Shown here one piece after another: positions 21,805 through 32,577 of a stretch of 64,000 bases of DNA. A model generated the notes under the pieces. It worked only from the letters and a program-made list of their open reading frames with translations. It searched no databases and was not told where the DNA came from. Source of the DNA: Agelaius tricolor. Lineage: Eukaryota; Chordata; Aves; Passeriformes; Icteridae. The DNA lies in the NCBI GenBank assembly GCA_023055355.1, contig JALJCS010000050.1, positions 2,542,001 to 2,606,000 of the forward strand. The letters run 5' to 3'. The position numbers and the translations under genes were made by a program. The first letter of the stretch is position 1, and every line of letters starts with the position of its first letter.

Positions 21805-24291
21805 ATGCCCCCGGCCCGCCCCCGGCCCCGGGCGGGGCTGCCCCGTGCCCGGCCCCGCCCGTCCCGCCGCGGTCTCGCCTCCGCCCGGCTCTGGCCCTAC
21901 TGGCGGTGGCGCTGCTGGGCGGGCATCAGTGCCGTGTGCGGGGGCGGCATCGCCGCCCTTCGCCTCCGCCTGGCCCGAGCCCGGCCCCGGCCCCGAGGCA
22001 GGCTCCAGCCCCGAGCCCGGCCCCGGCCCCGGCTCCTGCCGGGGCCCGCGGAGGACACAGGCGGCGCGGCCGCTGCCGCCGCCTCCGCAGCGGCTTCCCC
22101 GGCCCGAGCTCCGCCGCTCGGCAGCGCGGCCGCCGGCCCCGAGCCTCCCGTGCCGCGTTGCGAGGAGCGAAGGCCTGGGCATGGCCGGCCCGGGGCGGCT
22201 GAGGGGCGCTCGGGGGCCGTTGCTGGCCCCGGGCCGAGCGCTGACAGCCGCGTCCCGCCCGCAGGGACGGCGCACGAGGCCCTGCAGGAGCGCTACCGCC
22301 TGGGTTCGCTGCTGGGGCGCGGAGGATTCGGCAGCGTCTTCGCGGCCACGCGGCTCTCGGACGGCGCCCCGGTGAGCGGCGGGGCCGGCGGCGGGCGCAG
22401 GACGAGGGGGCGGAGGAGGAGGAGGAGGAGGAGGAGGATGGGGCTGGGCAGAGCGGGCGGCGAGCTGAGCCCGCTGCTGTCCTTGGCTTGCAGGTGGCCA
22501 TCAAGAGGGTGCCACGGAACCGCGTCCGGCACTGGGGCGAGCTGGTGAGTGAGCGGGGCCAGCGGCAGCAGCCGGGGCTGCCGGGCGGGGATGAGCCGAG
22601 GCCCGGCACGGTGGAAGCCGCCAGGACGCCTCGAGGGGGAGCGGGCGTGGGCGCAGCGCAGGGCGCAGAGCATCCCGGGCTGGCTCAGGGCTTCCCCAGG
22701 CCTGGCACGGCATCGGCCCCACTGAGGGCATCGTGCTCCTCCCGCAGCCCGACGGCAGCAGGGCCCCGCTGGAGATCGTGCTGCAGGCCAAGGTGTCCAC
22801 TGGCTTCCCCGGCGTGGTGCAGCTGCTGGAGTGGCTTGAGCTCCCCAACGACATCGTGATGGTGCTGGAGCGGCCAGAGCGGTGTTTGGACCTGCATCGT
22901 GTCATTCGGGCATGCCGGTTCGTGCCCGAGGAGGTGGCGCGGGAGCTGTTCCGCCAGGTGCTGGAGGCCGTGCGGCACTGCACCAGCTGCGGGGTCCTGC
23001 ACAGGGACATCAAGCCAGGGAACATCGTGCTTGACCTGGCCACCGGGCAGGCCAAACTGATTGACTTTGGCTGTGGCACCTACCTGCAAGAGACCGCCTA
23101 CACCCACTTTGCAGGTGAGCCCACGTAAGGGTGTACTCCTGGTCCCGGGATCTCATGGCTCAACATCTCCCAGCCCAAGCTGGCTGTGGCAGCGGGGATT
23201 CTCCCTTTTCCTGCCAGTCAGGGGACTGAGTCTTCAGCTGAGTTGCTTTAGAGCAGGGCTGGGTGGGGAGCCATCTTCCAGCCCTGCTGGCAGCCTTTGC
23301 CAGCCACTCTGCCCAGGACTGGAGCTGGGCTGGGGCAGCCAGCCCATCCAAAACCCCCGTGGGTGGGGGTAGCAGAGAGGGGGGTGGAACCTGTGCCCCA
23401 GCCAGTTTGGTGTGCAGGCGAGAGGAAGGGCTTGCACTGCTCCACTCGCCCTGTTTGCCTTGGCTTCCTAATATTTTTGGGGCAATGCAGACAGGGAGGA
23501 AAAGGGCATGTTTTCCCCAGCACAGAGAGGGTTTTTCCTTTGCATGTCATGGTCAGGCTTAGCCAGGGCTTCCTCTGCCCTCTTCTGACACCAGTGGCTT
23601 CTTTTCCAAGCCTTAGTTTGTGCACAAGTCCCAGGTGCTGGCGAGAGGGCAGTGGTCACCCTGTGTGCCACTGGGGCAGCCCCCGCAGGCCCAGGGATGC
23701 TGGGGCCAGGCTCTGGGAGCAGCAGCATCCCCCTGCTGAACTCCATCTGTATTCCATAGGAACACCATCCTACAGCCCCCCGGAATGGACCCACTTTGGC
23801 TGGTACCATGGCGAGGCAGCAACGATCTGGTCCCTGGGCATCCTGCTGCACCAGATGGTCTGCGGGGAGCACCCTTTCAGGAGGGGCCGGAACCTCAGCT
23901 GGGGCCAGCTCCCGCTGCCACAAGGGCTCTCTCAAGGTGGATCCTCTTCTCTGGGCACGGGGGGAATCCCAGTGCTGGGAGCCAGCAGCGGGCTCGTGAG
24001 CATCCCGCTCTGGCAGCTGCTGAGGAGGTGGCACATGTCCTGCTCTCCTCCAAAACAGGGAATGGATGGGAAAGTTTAGGCCCAGCCCTGAGCGCATCCA
24101 GAATGGCCTGGGCATGGCAATAGTGGGGCAAAGCAGACAGGAGCCTTCTCTGGCTGACCGGCAGTTTCTGCTTTCTCTGCCCAGAGTGCAAAGATCTGAT
24201 CAGGTGGTGTTTATCCGTGAACTCCTTGGAAAGACCCACATTAGAAGACCTGTTCTCTGATCCTTGGGTGCAGGATATTCCTCGGCCATAG
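21805..24291 (+). CDS. PIM-like serine/threonine kinase
   Basis: Exons are up to 22371, 22494-22544, 22748-23114, 23760-23936 and 24185-24291; frames join across all introns and end at TAG. The kinase has a glycine loop (LGRGGFGSVFA), VAIK lysine, HRDIKPGN catalytic loop, DFG and an SPPEW activation-segment end. All key catalytic residues are present, so it may be active. PIM kinases are small constitutively active cytoplasmic kinases without a regulatory domain. The start at 21805 is provisional: an open, CpG-rich, Arg/Pro-rich N-terminus of about 150 residues precedes the kinase. CCCGCAG before 22265 is a likely acceptor at the position of the known PIM exon 1/2 border, so an unseen intron may lie upstream. 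A decayed copy follows directly, fitting the known passerine PIM expansion. Which paralogue it is cannot be told. Confidence 0.8.
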
Positions 24292-24557
24292 AAGAAGGGA
24301 GAGAGCCACAGGCACACTTTGATGCAGGGCCCTGGTAAGTTGCAGCTCCACACATGCCTTGGCAATCAGAAGCAAAGGAACCCAGACCTTTTTGTGCTGC
24401 CTGTGTCACTGCACCGGGGTCATGGGATGGGCACACGCAGCCCTTGTGCTGCAGCTGAGCTGCTCTGCCCAGCACTGGTGGCCGCCATCCAAGCTGGTTT
24501 TGCTTGTGCTGGTTCCCTGACAGCTGGGGCCCTGGGCAGAGCCCTGAGAGCCTGGTC

Positions 24558-24607
24558 TCCCCCCAGGGAAGGAGAAGGAGCCCCTGGAGAAGCTGTACCG
24601 GGTGGGG

Positions 24608-24669
<62 letters not shown>

Positions 24670-25930
24670 GACAGCCAGGATGGCACCAAGGATGAGAAGC
24701 TCTTCCTCAGCCTGGCCACTGGAGGCTGAAGGTGATGGACTTTGATTCTGGCACCTTCTTCAAAGCCAGACTCCACAGGGAATTTGCAGATGAGTCCCCA
24801 CCCGGGGAGATGCTGCCAGATAATGCATGGCCCAGCCTGGCTGGGAAGCAAAGGTTCCCCCTCTGCTGGGGCAGATGCAACTCATTCTTCAGTCCCTGCC
24901 CAGCTGCTTTTTGGCAGGGCTGGGGCATGGGCTGGGGTGGGTACGAAATGGGAGTGGGCTCCTGGCCCTGCCAACAGCCCCCAGCAGCCATCGTGGCCTG
25001 GGCTGGGGCTGGGGCTGGGGCAGCCAGCCCGACACAAACAAAGCCCCATGGTGGGAGCAGAGGTGGGACTCCAGAAGCTGTGCAGGGGCTGCTTTGCTCT
25101 GCAGGCAAGGAAGGGCTGGGCTGCTGCACTGCCCTTGTTTGCTTTGGGATCACGGTGATTTTGGGGGGCAGTGCAGGGTGGAAGTGAGAAAGTGTGGGCT
25201 TCCCTCAGCCATGGCTGGGTTTTTCCCTACCATGTGGGAGTTGGGCCTTCCTCAAGGCCCTGACAGAGATAAGATTTTTTCCCGTTTTTCTTGTTTTCCC
25301 TTTTTGTCTCTAATCTCTTTTCAAGAATGTGTTGTTTGTTTTTCCAGAGGAAGCGTTCCAGGTGGTCCAGTGCAGATGGGGAAGTGCTTGGGAGCAGCTG
25401 TGGCGTGGATGGGCGGTGGCCTTGGAGAAGGCTGAGGCCATGGTTTGGGAGCAGCTTTTCTTGCAGCCGTGGCTGGCGTGAGGTGGGTCCGGGTGTGCTT
25501 GGCAGGGTGGGATCAGAGCTTTTGGGAGATGGCAGCGAGCACAGGAGCATCCTGCTCTGGGCAGCTGCTGAGGGCTGGATGTGCCGTGGCTGGCTGCAGG
25601 CTGGGCACATGTCCTGCCCTCCTGCTCTGCTGCCAAAGGCAGCAGGGATGGGCAGCTCTGGGCACAGCTCTGGGCACAGCCAGCATGGCCTGGGCACAGC
25701 AGGCCTTGGCACAAGGGCACAGGAGCCCTCAGCTGACGGGCACTTTCTGCTTTCTCTCCTTGCAGCCGGGCTCTGCGGCTGCTGAGGCTGCTCTGGGCTC
25801 TGCCAGGGCTCTGCTGGGCTCAGCCCTGGGCCCAGCTGGGCTGGCTCTGCCCTCCCATTGCTCTGACAGCTTTGCATCAGACGAGCCCCTTGTGAGCACA
25901 GCGCCTGAGCTTTCTGCTTTGGCAGCTGAG
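24558..25930 (+). pseudogene. Degenerate tandem PIM-like kinase copy
   Basis: CCCCCAG then GGAAGGAGAAGGAGCCCC encodes the PIM exon-2 opening (KEKEPLEKLYRVGM). A run of 19 CTG triplets then stands where the glycine loop should be. Downstream, about 24734-24800 encodes MDFDSGTFFK..REFA, which corresponds to the DFG-to-activation-loop part, in another frame. DFG has become DFD. Sequence at 24900-25250 and 25470-25770 resembles introns 3 and 4 of the upstream gene (shared CAGGCCTTGG..GGCACTTTCTGCTTTCTCT pieces). Exons for the VAIK and HRD parts are missing, so it cannot make a kinase. Confidence 0.7.
24611..24667 (+). repeat. (CTG)19 microsatellite
   Basis: Nineteen uninterrupted CTG units inside the pseudogene. 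Confidence 0.97.
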
Positions 25931-26938
25931 TGAGACTCTGCTGCAGGCCCAGAGATTGCAGCTGGGGACACACATCCAATTGGCAAGAACCCAAACTCTC
26001 CACAGTCCCAGCTGAACGCCTGGATCTGCACAGGGTGTTTGTCTGTCCCATTCCTCCTTCTTGATTGGCTGGAATTGTGCAATTGCACTTTCTTCCTCCT
26101 CTAGAAGTGCCTGAGTGGGCCAAAGCTGGCGAGTGGGCCGTGTTCCTGAGGCAGTGCAGTCTGGAGCTGATGGATGGAGAATTGCCCTTCTGCACTGCCA
26201 AACCAGAGCAAAAAGCCCTAAGTGGCACTTTGTGTCTCTAAGAAATCCCTGACAGTTTCAAAGGGAATGTGCAGCTCCTTGCCAGGCTGAGAAGGAAGGG
26301 CATCTTCTAAAGGATTTGGGCTTGGACAGAGTTTCCATTCCCAGTCCTGCTTGGAGCGGGAAGGGCACAAAGCAATTTCCTCTTGCTTTGAGCACAATTT
26401 CAAATGGCAATGTTGGAAACAAAGCCCAAAATCTTTTCAAAGGCTGCTGGGATCAGTAAGATGGATCCATGCCATCAGTACATTTACAATGTAAATAACT
26501 GAGTTCCCCTTTAAAAAAGATCATTTACCTCTTATTGCAAAGTTTCAGAAGTTTTTCACTAACACTTGGGTTTTATTTTCATCTTTCACATTTTATATAG
26601 TTTTTTTTCTTTTTCCTTTTTTTCCTTTAAATAGAAAACAGGTCCTACAAAAGGAGTGTCCATTGCTCCTGGTTCCTGTGTGGAGCAGCTCCCTTGCTGC
26701 TGGCTGAGCTGCTCAGGCAGAGCCCGGCAGCTCCTGGCCCTGCAGGGCTGAGGCTTTTCCCCGTTGCTGGGCACAGACTGATGGAGCAGCACTGCTGAAC
26801 ACGGGCACACACAGAGGGCCCAGCAGCAGCTGCCTTTGGCCAATGAGGCTCCAAGGCCCAACCTCTGAGCAGCCAGGGCTGGAAGAGACTGGCAGCATCT
26901 GATCCCTGACTCTGGGCCAGGGCTGCACAAATGACCCC

Positions 26939-26939
<1 letters not shown>
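25931..26939. other. No gene recognised
   Basis: Mixed-composition sequence with a run of A/T-rich bases (26500-26640). Some leucine/serine-rich open frames exist on the minus strand, but no splice-consistent coding structure was seen. Confidence 0.55.

Positions 26940-26996
<57 letters not shown>
26940..26996 (+). repeat. (CAG)19 microsatellite
   Basis: Nineteen uninterrupted CAG units, exactly the same count as the CTG tract at 24611-24667 and on the opposite strand sense. Confidence 0.97.
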
Positions 26997-26997
<1 letters not shown>

Positions 26998-27611
26998 TGG
27001 AGCTGACTTTCAGCACAGCCCCTGGCCCTGTTCCCTCCCGTGTGCAGCGGTGTCAGAGCAGCCTGAGGCACCTGGGAGCCCCCAGTGCCAGCAGGGACTT
27101 GAGATGGCAGCCCTGGGCTCCTGGAGGCTGTGCAAGGAACGGAGCTGGGCACTCCCTGTCAATGGGGAGCTTCCAGATGGAAAAGGCTGCTGTGCCAGTG
27201 CCACAGTCCTGGGCAGCAGCCAGCCAGCCCTGGGGGAACAGAGGGCACAGCAAGAGGGACAGAAGCAGGCAAGGGCAGAGACTGGGAAGAGCCAGGCCCG
27301 CGAGCAGGAACAGCTGCTCCATTGCACTCTTGGAGAAAGCTCTTGGCTGCTTCAAAGCGCTGAAAGGCGTGAAGGGCAGAGAGGAGGCCACAGCAAACAA
27401 TGCTCCTGTTTGCACAGCCTCCCCTCTCCGTGTCCCAGAAGGAATTGGATGGACTGGATTCGTCTCTCCGAGTGCTCTCGTTCAGCATGAGCAGCTCAGC
27501 ACCAGCAGCTGAAGGAGCTGAAGCCTCAGGCCACAGGAGCTGGGCAAGAGGGAACTTCTGGAGCAAAGTAATGCTGCTGAAATAGCCCCAGCTGAATGCA
27601 GCGGATCTCAT
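26997..27611. other. No gene recognised
   Basis: Unique-looking, moderately GC-rich sequence with overlapping open frames on both strands and no convincing exon structure. Confidence 0.5.
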
Positions 27612-27720
27612 CATGGAATCACAGAATCCTTTCTGTTGGAAAAGCCCTCTGAGCTCACCCAGTGCAGCCGCTCAGCCAGCAGTGCCAAGCCCAGCACTAA
27701 AGCCCGTCCCTGAAGTGCCA
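27612..27720 (-). mobile_element. CR1 LINE 3' fragment
   Basis: CATGGAATCACAGAATCC followed by GTTGGAAAAG is the reverse complement of a typical CR1 3' end, as also seen at 37260-37295 in the opposite orientation. The fragment is short and diverged. Confidence 0.65.
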
Positions 27721-28264
27721 AGGCCTGGACAGCAGCCCTGAGTGAGGCCTGGACAGCAGGCCCTGAGCCCAAGGTGGCCTCTGGATGAACCTTCCAAGCA
27801 AAGGTTATCTTTGTATCTGCTCCCTGCTGAGATATGCATGGTCATTAGCACTGTGATAGATGTAGCCACTCCTTAGTGAAACATGGATGGACCTTTGTGT
27901 ATTTAGAAGCCAGAGAAGGCCATGAAATCTGACATCTGGCCTTGTGTGGGGCTGAAGGATCAAAGTCAGCTGCCTTGGCTCCTCCTTGAGGCCTGGCCAG
28001 GCTTTGGGAGGGAGCCAAGAGGAGGATGAAAGCAGATGTTGGCACACTAGCAGTGCTGTCAGTTTGTTCATGCAGCACTGTCAGAGCTGGGCCCTCTCCC
28101 AGCGGGCCTGGAGCCTCAGCTGGGGCTGGAGGCACCTGCAGGAATTGCCAGTGCCCAGGAGTGGCTCTGCAGCCCTTGGCTGTGACAGCTTCCCCAGCTG
28201 CTGTGTGCATCTGGGGGATGGCAAAGGCTGAGGGGAAATGCTGCTGCATCTTCCCTAATCCCTG
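27721..28264. other. No gene recognised
   Basis: Unremarkable spacer before the ERV-L-like element. Confidence 0.5.
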
Positions 28265-28410
28265 CAGGCAATCTTTGGTGGGGATGATTGGGTGCATTGC
28301 TGAGCTGCTCCTTTTGTGATTCTTTGCTGCTCTGAACTGCAGGAAATGACACTGATTCCTTCAGTTGGAGTCTGTGTCTTTGGTGCTGACTTTGGCCACT
28401 GGTCAAACCA
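28265..28410 (+). mobile_element. ERV-L-like 5' LTR remnant
   Basis: It shares GATTCCTTCAGTTGGNGTCT and GTGTCTTTGGT, then an ACTGGTSAAAC end, with the sequence at 30500-30627, as expected of paired LTRs. Its U3 part is lost or too decayed to recognise. Confidence 0.65.
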
Positions 28411-29187
28411 AACTGGCCCAGTCTGGCCAGATCCCAACCAAATGTCACTTGTTCAATGTCAATGTGAGGCATCAGTGCCATCAGAAATTCCCAGATGGGA
28501 AGCCCTTCCCTGGAGTTCCCTGGCTCTGGAGTGGGCTGAGGTGGGAGCCCCGTGGGAGCAGTGGGGCAGTCGGGTAAAAGAAGCTGCAGCCCTGGATGTC
28601 TTCAAATGCATCCAAAAACTGCACATGGAAAAGGAAAAGGACTTGTGGGTTTGGGCAGACAAAGATGAATTTGTTAAGAGTCCATTGGAAACAGCACCTT
28701 CAGAAGGAACAATTATTGTTGGAATGCTCCCACATGGAGCAAGAGCAGAAGGTTTTAATCTTGAGCTCAGCTGCATTTGTGCCAGTGAAATATCAATATG
28801 ATAACTAACTATATGTATTTATTGTATAATAAGACCTCAATATATATATATATTTGTACATTTATATATATATATATACATTTTATATATATGTCTGTAT
28901 CTATCTGTCTATATGTATATCAATATGTATATCTACATATGAAATAATAGTAATGTGAAATAGTGCTGACAATACTAATTTGGTAGCTTTGGCTGCTCAG
29001 GGATGTAACTCTAAATACCCTACAGAACAGGATTGGCCAGGGCCCTACTGTCAGTGGTCAACTTTGTGAGATTGTATACAATGTAAAAAGGAGGAAGGGA
29101 GGAAATTGGCTATTTTCCCAGGGTTTGCTGATACTGTGATGCAGAGGGCTTTGTCTGTTGCTGTGAAAAATACAGGGATGAAGCCTG
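28411..29187 (+). other. ERV-L-like internal remnant, mostly unreadable
   Basis: No intact gag, protease or RT is visible. The stretch includes an AT dinucleotide-rich low-complexity tract (28840-28930). The provirus is therefore heavily deleted. Confidence 0.5.
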
Positions 29188-29420
29188 CAGGGTTTTTCAT
29201 GTACCAGACTATGCACAAGCTGCAGGATTGGTTGAACGGGTGAAGGGGTTGTTAAAAGAGCAGTTGAAAAAATGAGGAGATGGGAACCTTTGCCCATGGA
29301 GAACCCATCTCCCAGATGTGCTCCTTGCCCTTAACAATGGCCCACGGGGGAAATGGAAACCCCCTGGCTGTGCACGGCTGCCCCCAATTTGCAAATCCAA
29401 CCATGGGCAGTGAGACTTGG
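29188..29420 (+). pseudogene. ERV-L-like integrase C-terminal remnant
   Basis: One frame reads [18 protein letters not shown] before a stop at about 29274. It resembles the block around the catalytic glutamate of a DDE integrase. Past the stop the same frame gives [10 protein letters not shown], a typical downstream integrase block. Confidence 0.65.
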
Positions 29421-29479
29421 ACTGCCTGGGAAATTGTTCTGGCTGTGATGGCCCCTGGCAGGGCCAGCCCAGAGGCTGC

Positions 29480-29870
29480 AGGGCTGGGCCTTCATGCATT
29501 GGAATTCATGAGGAGAAATTCAAAGCAAATGAGAGCCATCAATACTGAAACAGGAATTCAGATTCCTCCAGGACACTTTGCTTTGGTAACTGCTCCCTTG
29601 GAGCATGGCCTTGCAAAGTGTTCATGTCATGGCAGGAGGAATTGATGCAGAATATCCAGGAGAAATTAGAGTAATTCTGTTAAACAATAGTGAACAAGAT
29701 TGGATTATTCAACCCCGTGACAGGGTAGCACAATTATTGATATTGCAATTTTAGGAACGATTGTGAAAAAAGGAGCTCCAGCTGCAATCACCACCGTTTG
29801 TGGAGATAAAGGGTTTGGATGCAGCAGTCCTAATAATGGAGCCAGAGTGTGGGTCTGGAGGCCAAATGGC
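29480..29870 (+). pseudogene. Retroviral dUTPase remnant (ERV-L type)
   Basis: Two frames cover the trimeric dUTPase fold. The first has [18 protein letters not shown]. The second (29620-29754) has [13 protein letters not shown], matching conserved motif III, then DRVAQLL, matching motif IV. About 50 bases later a third frame has GDKGFG, matching motif V. The frame shifts near 29615 and stops at 29752. A dUTPase following integrase is the known gene order of ERV-L (class III) elements. dUTPase would limit uracil misincorporation; this copy is broken. Confidence 0.8.
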
Positions 29871-30329
29871 CCTCCCGAGGCAGCTGAAGGAGCAGCTCCT
29901 GGGAAAGACAACTCTGAGTCCTGAAAGCTGGGCAGGAGCAATGGGAATGTGTCCCTGCAGCCAAGGATTGTGTGTGAGAGCAATAGATCTGACAGGATAT
30001 TGTTTTACACATGCTGCCAGACCAAATCTCCCTGTTTGCCCCAAGGGCCCCTTTGGCAAATGCTCTGATCCACGGGGCTCCATGGGAAGGCTGCTGTGAC
30101 ACTGAGGGACTTGCACAGGAATTGCATCCAGGAGCCCGGGTGCCCCTCAGGGACTGGGACCCGGCCCCTTCCAGCCAGAGGGGAAAGGGCCCCCCAAGCC
30201 TTGTTAGCCCCAGACAACATGGTAAAGCTGAACAGCAAAGGGCCTGGGGGCATTATTCTGGAATTATAAAGGCGCCAGCTCCATGGACAACAGAATTCTT
30301 GTTCCTAACTCCAAGGAGATTGAGAAAAA

Positions 30330-30627
30330 AGAATGAAGAACGGTGTCACCGAAGTACTACTGATGTCTGTAAGGTGTACCTTGATAGTCAGCCAGAATCT
30401 TTGTCTGCCACAAACACCTCTAGTGTTTGACCAAGGGGTTAGTCATCAAAATGTAATGATGAGTACTGATGGATTGCTGAGCTTCTTTTGTAATTCTTTG
30501 CTAATGATGATGTGCTTTGCTGAGCTTATCCTTTTGTAATGCTTTGCAGCTGTGCATGATATAAATGCCACAATTCCTTCAGTTGGTGTCTGTGTCTTTG
30601 GTAGTGACCCTGCCCACTGGTGAAACA
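30330..30627 (+). mobile_element. ERV-L-like 3' LTR
   Basis: It contains GATATAAATG (about 30558) and the same terminal block as 28265-28410, ending GGTGAAACA at 30627. The left border is approximate. Confidence 0.65.
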
Positions 30628-31248
30628 GGGCCCCCTCTTGCCTAAGTGTTAGCTGGGAAGGCAAAAAGCCTCCCTCCAAAATTCCCCCCTTGCTCCTTGT
30701 TCCCCCCCTTCATAGCCTGAGCATGATGTGCTCTGCTCTGGGCTGTGCCCGGGGTCAGTTGGGGTCACCTGTCCTGGCTGTGTCCCCTGCCAAGCTCCCC
30801 CGCAGCCCCAGCCCCTCCCCAGCGTGGCTGGACGAGGGGCAGGACAGGCCTTGGCTGTGCTGCAGCTCAGCAAGAACAAAACCATCTCTGCGTGCTCAGC
30901 GCTGTGCTCAGCACCCGGCCCAGCAGTGTCTCAGTGCCAGGGGCTGTGCCCTCAGTGCCTGCCAGGGCTTTCCATGGCAACTGCCAGGCCAGGTGCCCCA
31001 GGTGTCCCCCCCAGTGCCGGTTGCCATGGAAACAGTGCCCAGCCCTGCCCCTTTCTGTCTGGCTGACCTGGCCTTTGGCCCTGGCAGTGCCCTTGGCTGC
31101 TGGTTCCTGGTGCCTGAGCGGCCAGCGCGGCACAGGGCAGGTGGCCATGGCACAGCCCCAGCAAGGGATCCCCTCTGGCTCTGGGCACTGACACCAGCCC
31201 TGAGCAAGGGGCCCAGGGCAGCTTTCCATGCCCACCAACCATCACAAT
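30628..31248. other. No gene recognised
   Basis: GC-rich sequence with overlapping open frames on both strands, consistent with base composition only. Confidence 0.5.
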
Positions 31249-31683
31249 GCTTTTGCGCAGAAAAAGGTACTTGGACATCCATAACTCTTTGTTCTTATTG
31301 TCTCGTATTCTCCTAAATCCTAATTGTCCAAATTTTTATTGCTTTAATTATATTACTGTTTTATAAAACAATTTAATTGTTTTATAACATTTTTTTAAAA
31401 GTTTAAAAACAAGTGATTGGTGTTTTTCACACAGTGCCCAACACACAACATCCCATGTACTGATGTTTCTGGGGGAGCCATTTACAACACCGCGGGGTCA
31501 CAGGATGTGAAAAACGTCAATCACTTGTTTTTTAAATTTTTAAAAGTTTAATAGTAATAAAATGGTTAGAAAATAGCAATATAATTTGAGTAATAATAAC
31601 TTGGATAATTTGGGTTAGGACAATATGAGGCAATACCAAGAAAAAGTTATGGACATCTGGGTACCTTTTTCTGGGTAAAAGAA
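31249..31683. repeat. Large imperfect inverted repeat (~190-bp arms)
   Basis: Left arm 31249-31440 and right arm 31493-31683 are reverse complements over nearly their whole length, with scattered mismatches and small indels. Examples: left AGAAAAAGGTAC and GACATCCATAACT against the right-arm complement; CAAGTGATTGGTGTTTTTCAC against CAAGTGATTGACGTTTTTCAC. About 52 bases separate them. The arms are AT-rich. Transcribed, they would fold into a long hairpin. Confidence 0.9.
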
Positions 31684-32318
31684 GCCTGAAAAAAGACACA
31701 CTTTAAGAGAGGATTCACCCTTAAAAACAATAACCTGTTGCATATTCATACACCTCATACATGATGCATAAATTCCATTCAAACCAAGGAGTCTGTTCAG
31801 TGTCAACTTCTTCCTCTGAATCCTGATGGCGTCTTCAGGGCTGAGCAGGCAGGAAGAAGTTCGTTTCCTCTGATAGGAAAGCAATAAATTCTCTTTCTCT
31901 GAAAGATTTAGGTGTCCTGTGGCTGCTATCTCGCTGCAAGTCCTTTCTTTTAAAAAAAAGTATCTCACATAGCATAGTTTTCATTTTAACATTATGTTAT
32001 ACCCTAAAACTAGATTTAACACACTACTTAAGAAAATTAATACAGCATAACTTTCTGACATAACACATATAATATTCATTTGAATATTTGCGAAAAGCCA
32101 ATCATAAAATACGCATTTTTCCCACAGGAGGACTGAGCTCCCCCAGTTATTCCCTGTACAGGCGGGACCTCCCCTTCCCCTCAGACCTCTCCCGCCTTCC
32201 CCGCGACGGCCAAAGTCCCGCTGTGCTGCCCCCGGCCGGCGACCACGGCGACATCGCCAACCCGCCCGGGCCCCCGGGCTGCCCCGAGACCTCTCTGGCC
32301 TCCACGGGCGACGAGCAA
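31684..32318. other. Upstream flank of SYCP1
   Basis: AT-rich up to about 32100, then an abrupt change to CpG-rich sequence that leads into the SYCP1 first exon. Confidence 0.55.
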
Positions 32319-32412
32319 GCCCCGCCGATGGCCCCGCCGATGGCCCCGCCGATGGCCCCGCCGATGGCCCCGCCGATGGCCCCGCCGATGGCCCCGCCGA
32401 TGGCCCCGCGGC
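32319..32412. repeat. 12-bp tandem repeat in CpG-rich SYCP1 5' region
   Basis: About eight perfect copies of CCGATGGCCCCG. Confidence 0.95.
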
Positions 32413-32577
32413 CGCCGCTCTGTCCGGCCGGGCCGTGCCCGGGCCGTGCCCCGCGAGCTCCGCTAGGCGGCGCCCCCGCCCCCGCGCTGAGGGGCCGCTG
32501 CCGCTTCCCGCCCTTCGCGCCCGCCCTCAGCGGCCGCCGGGAGCTGGGGCCGCTCCGCCCGCCCTTTTATCGGAGCC

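Noticed and set aside
21370..22275. 301-codon minus-strand open frame opposite the kinase gene
   Set aside because: Explained by the CpG-rich composition and Arg/Pro/Gly bias; the plus strand has the splice-consistent kinase.
25227..26228. 333-codon minus-strand open frame
   Set aside because: No domain, heavy Ser/Gln/Pro bias, and the plus strand here matches introns of the PIM-like copy.
26586..27152. Minus-strand frame with a poly-leucine run
   Set aside because: The run is the CAG tract read in reverse; no signal peptide or conserved flank supports a gene.
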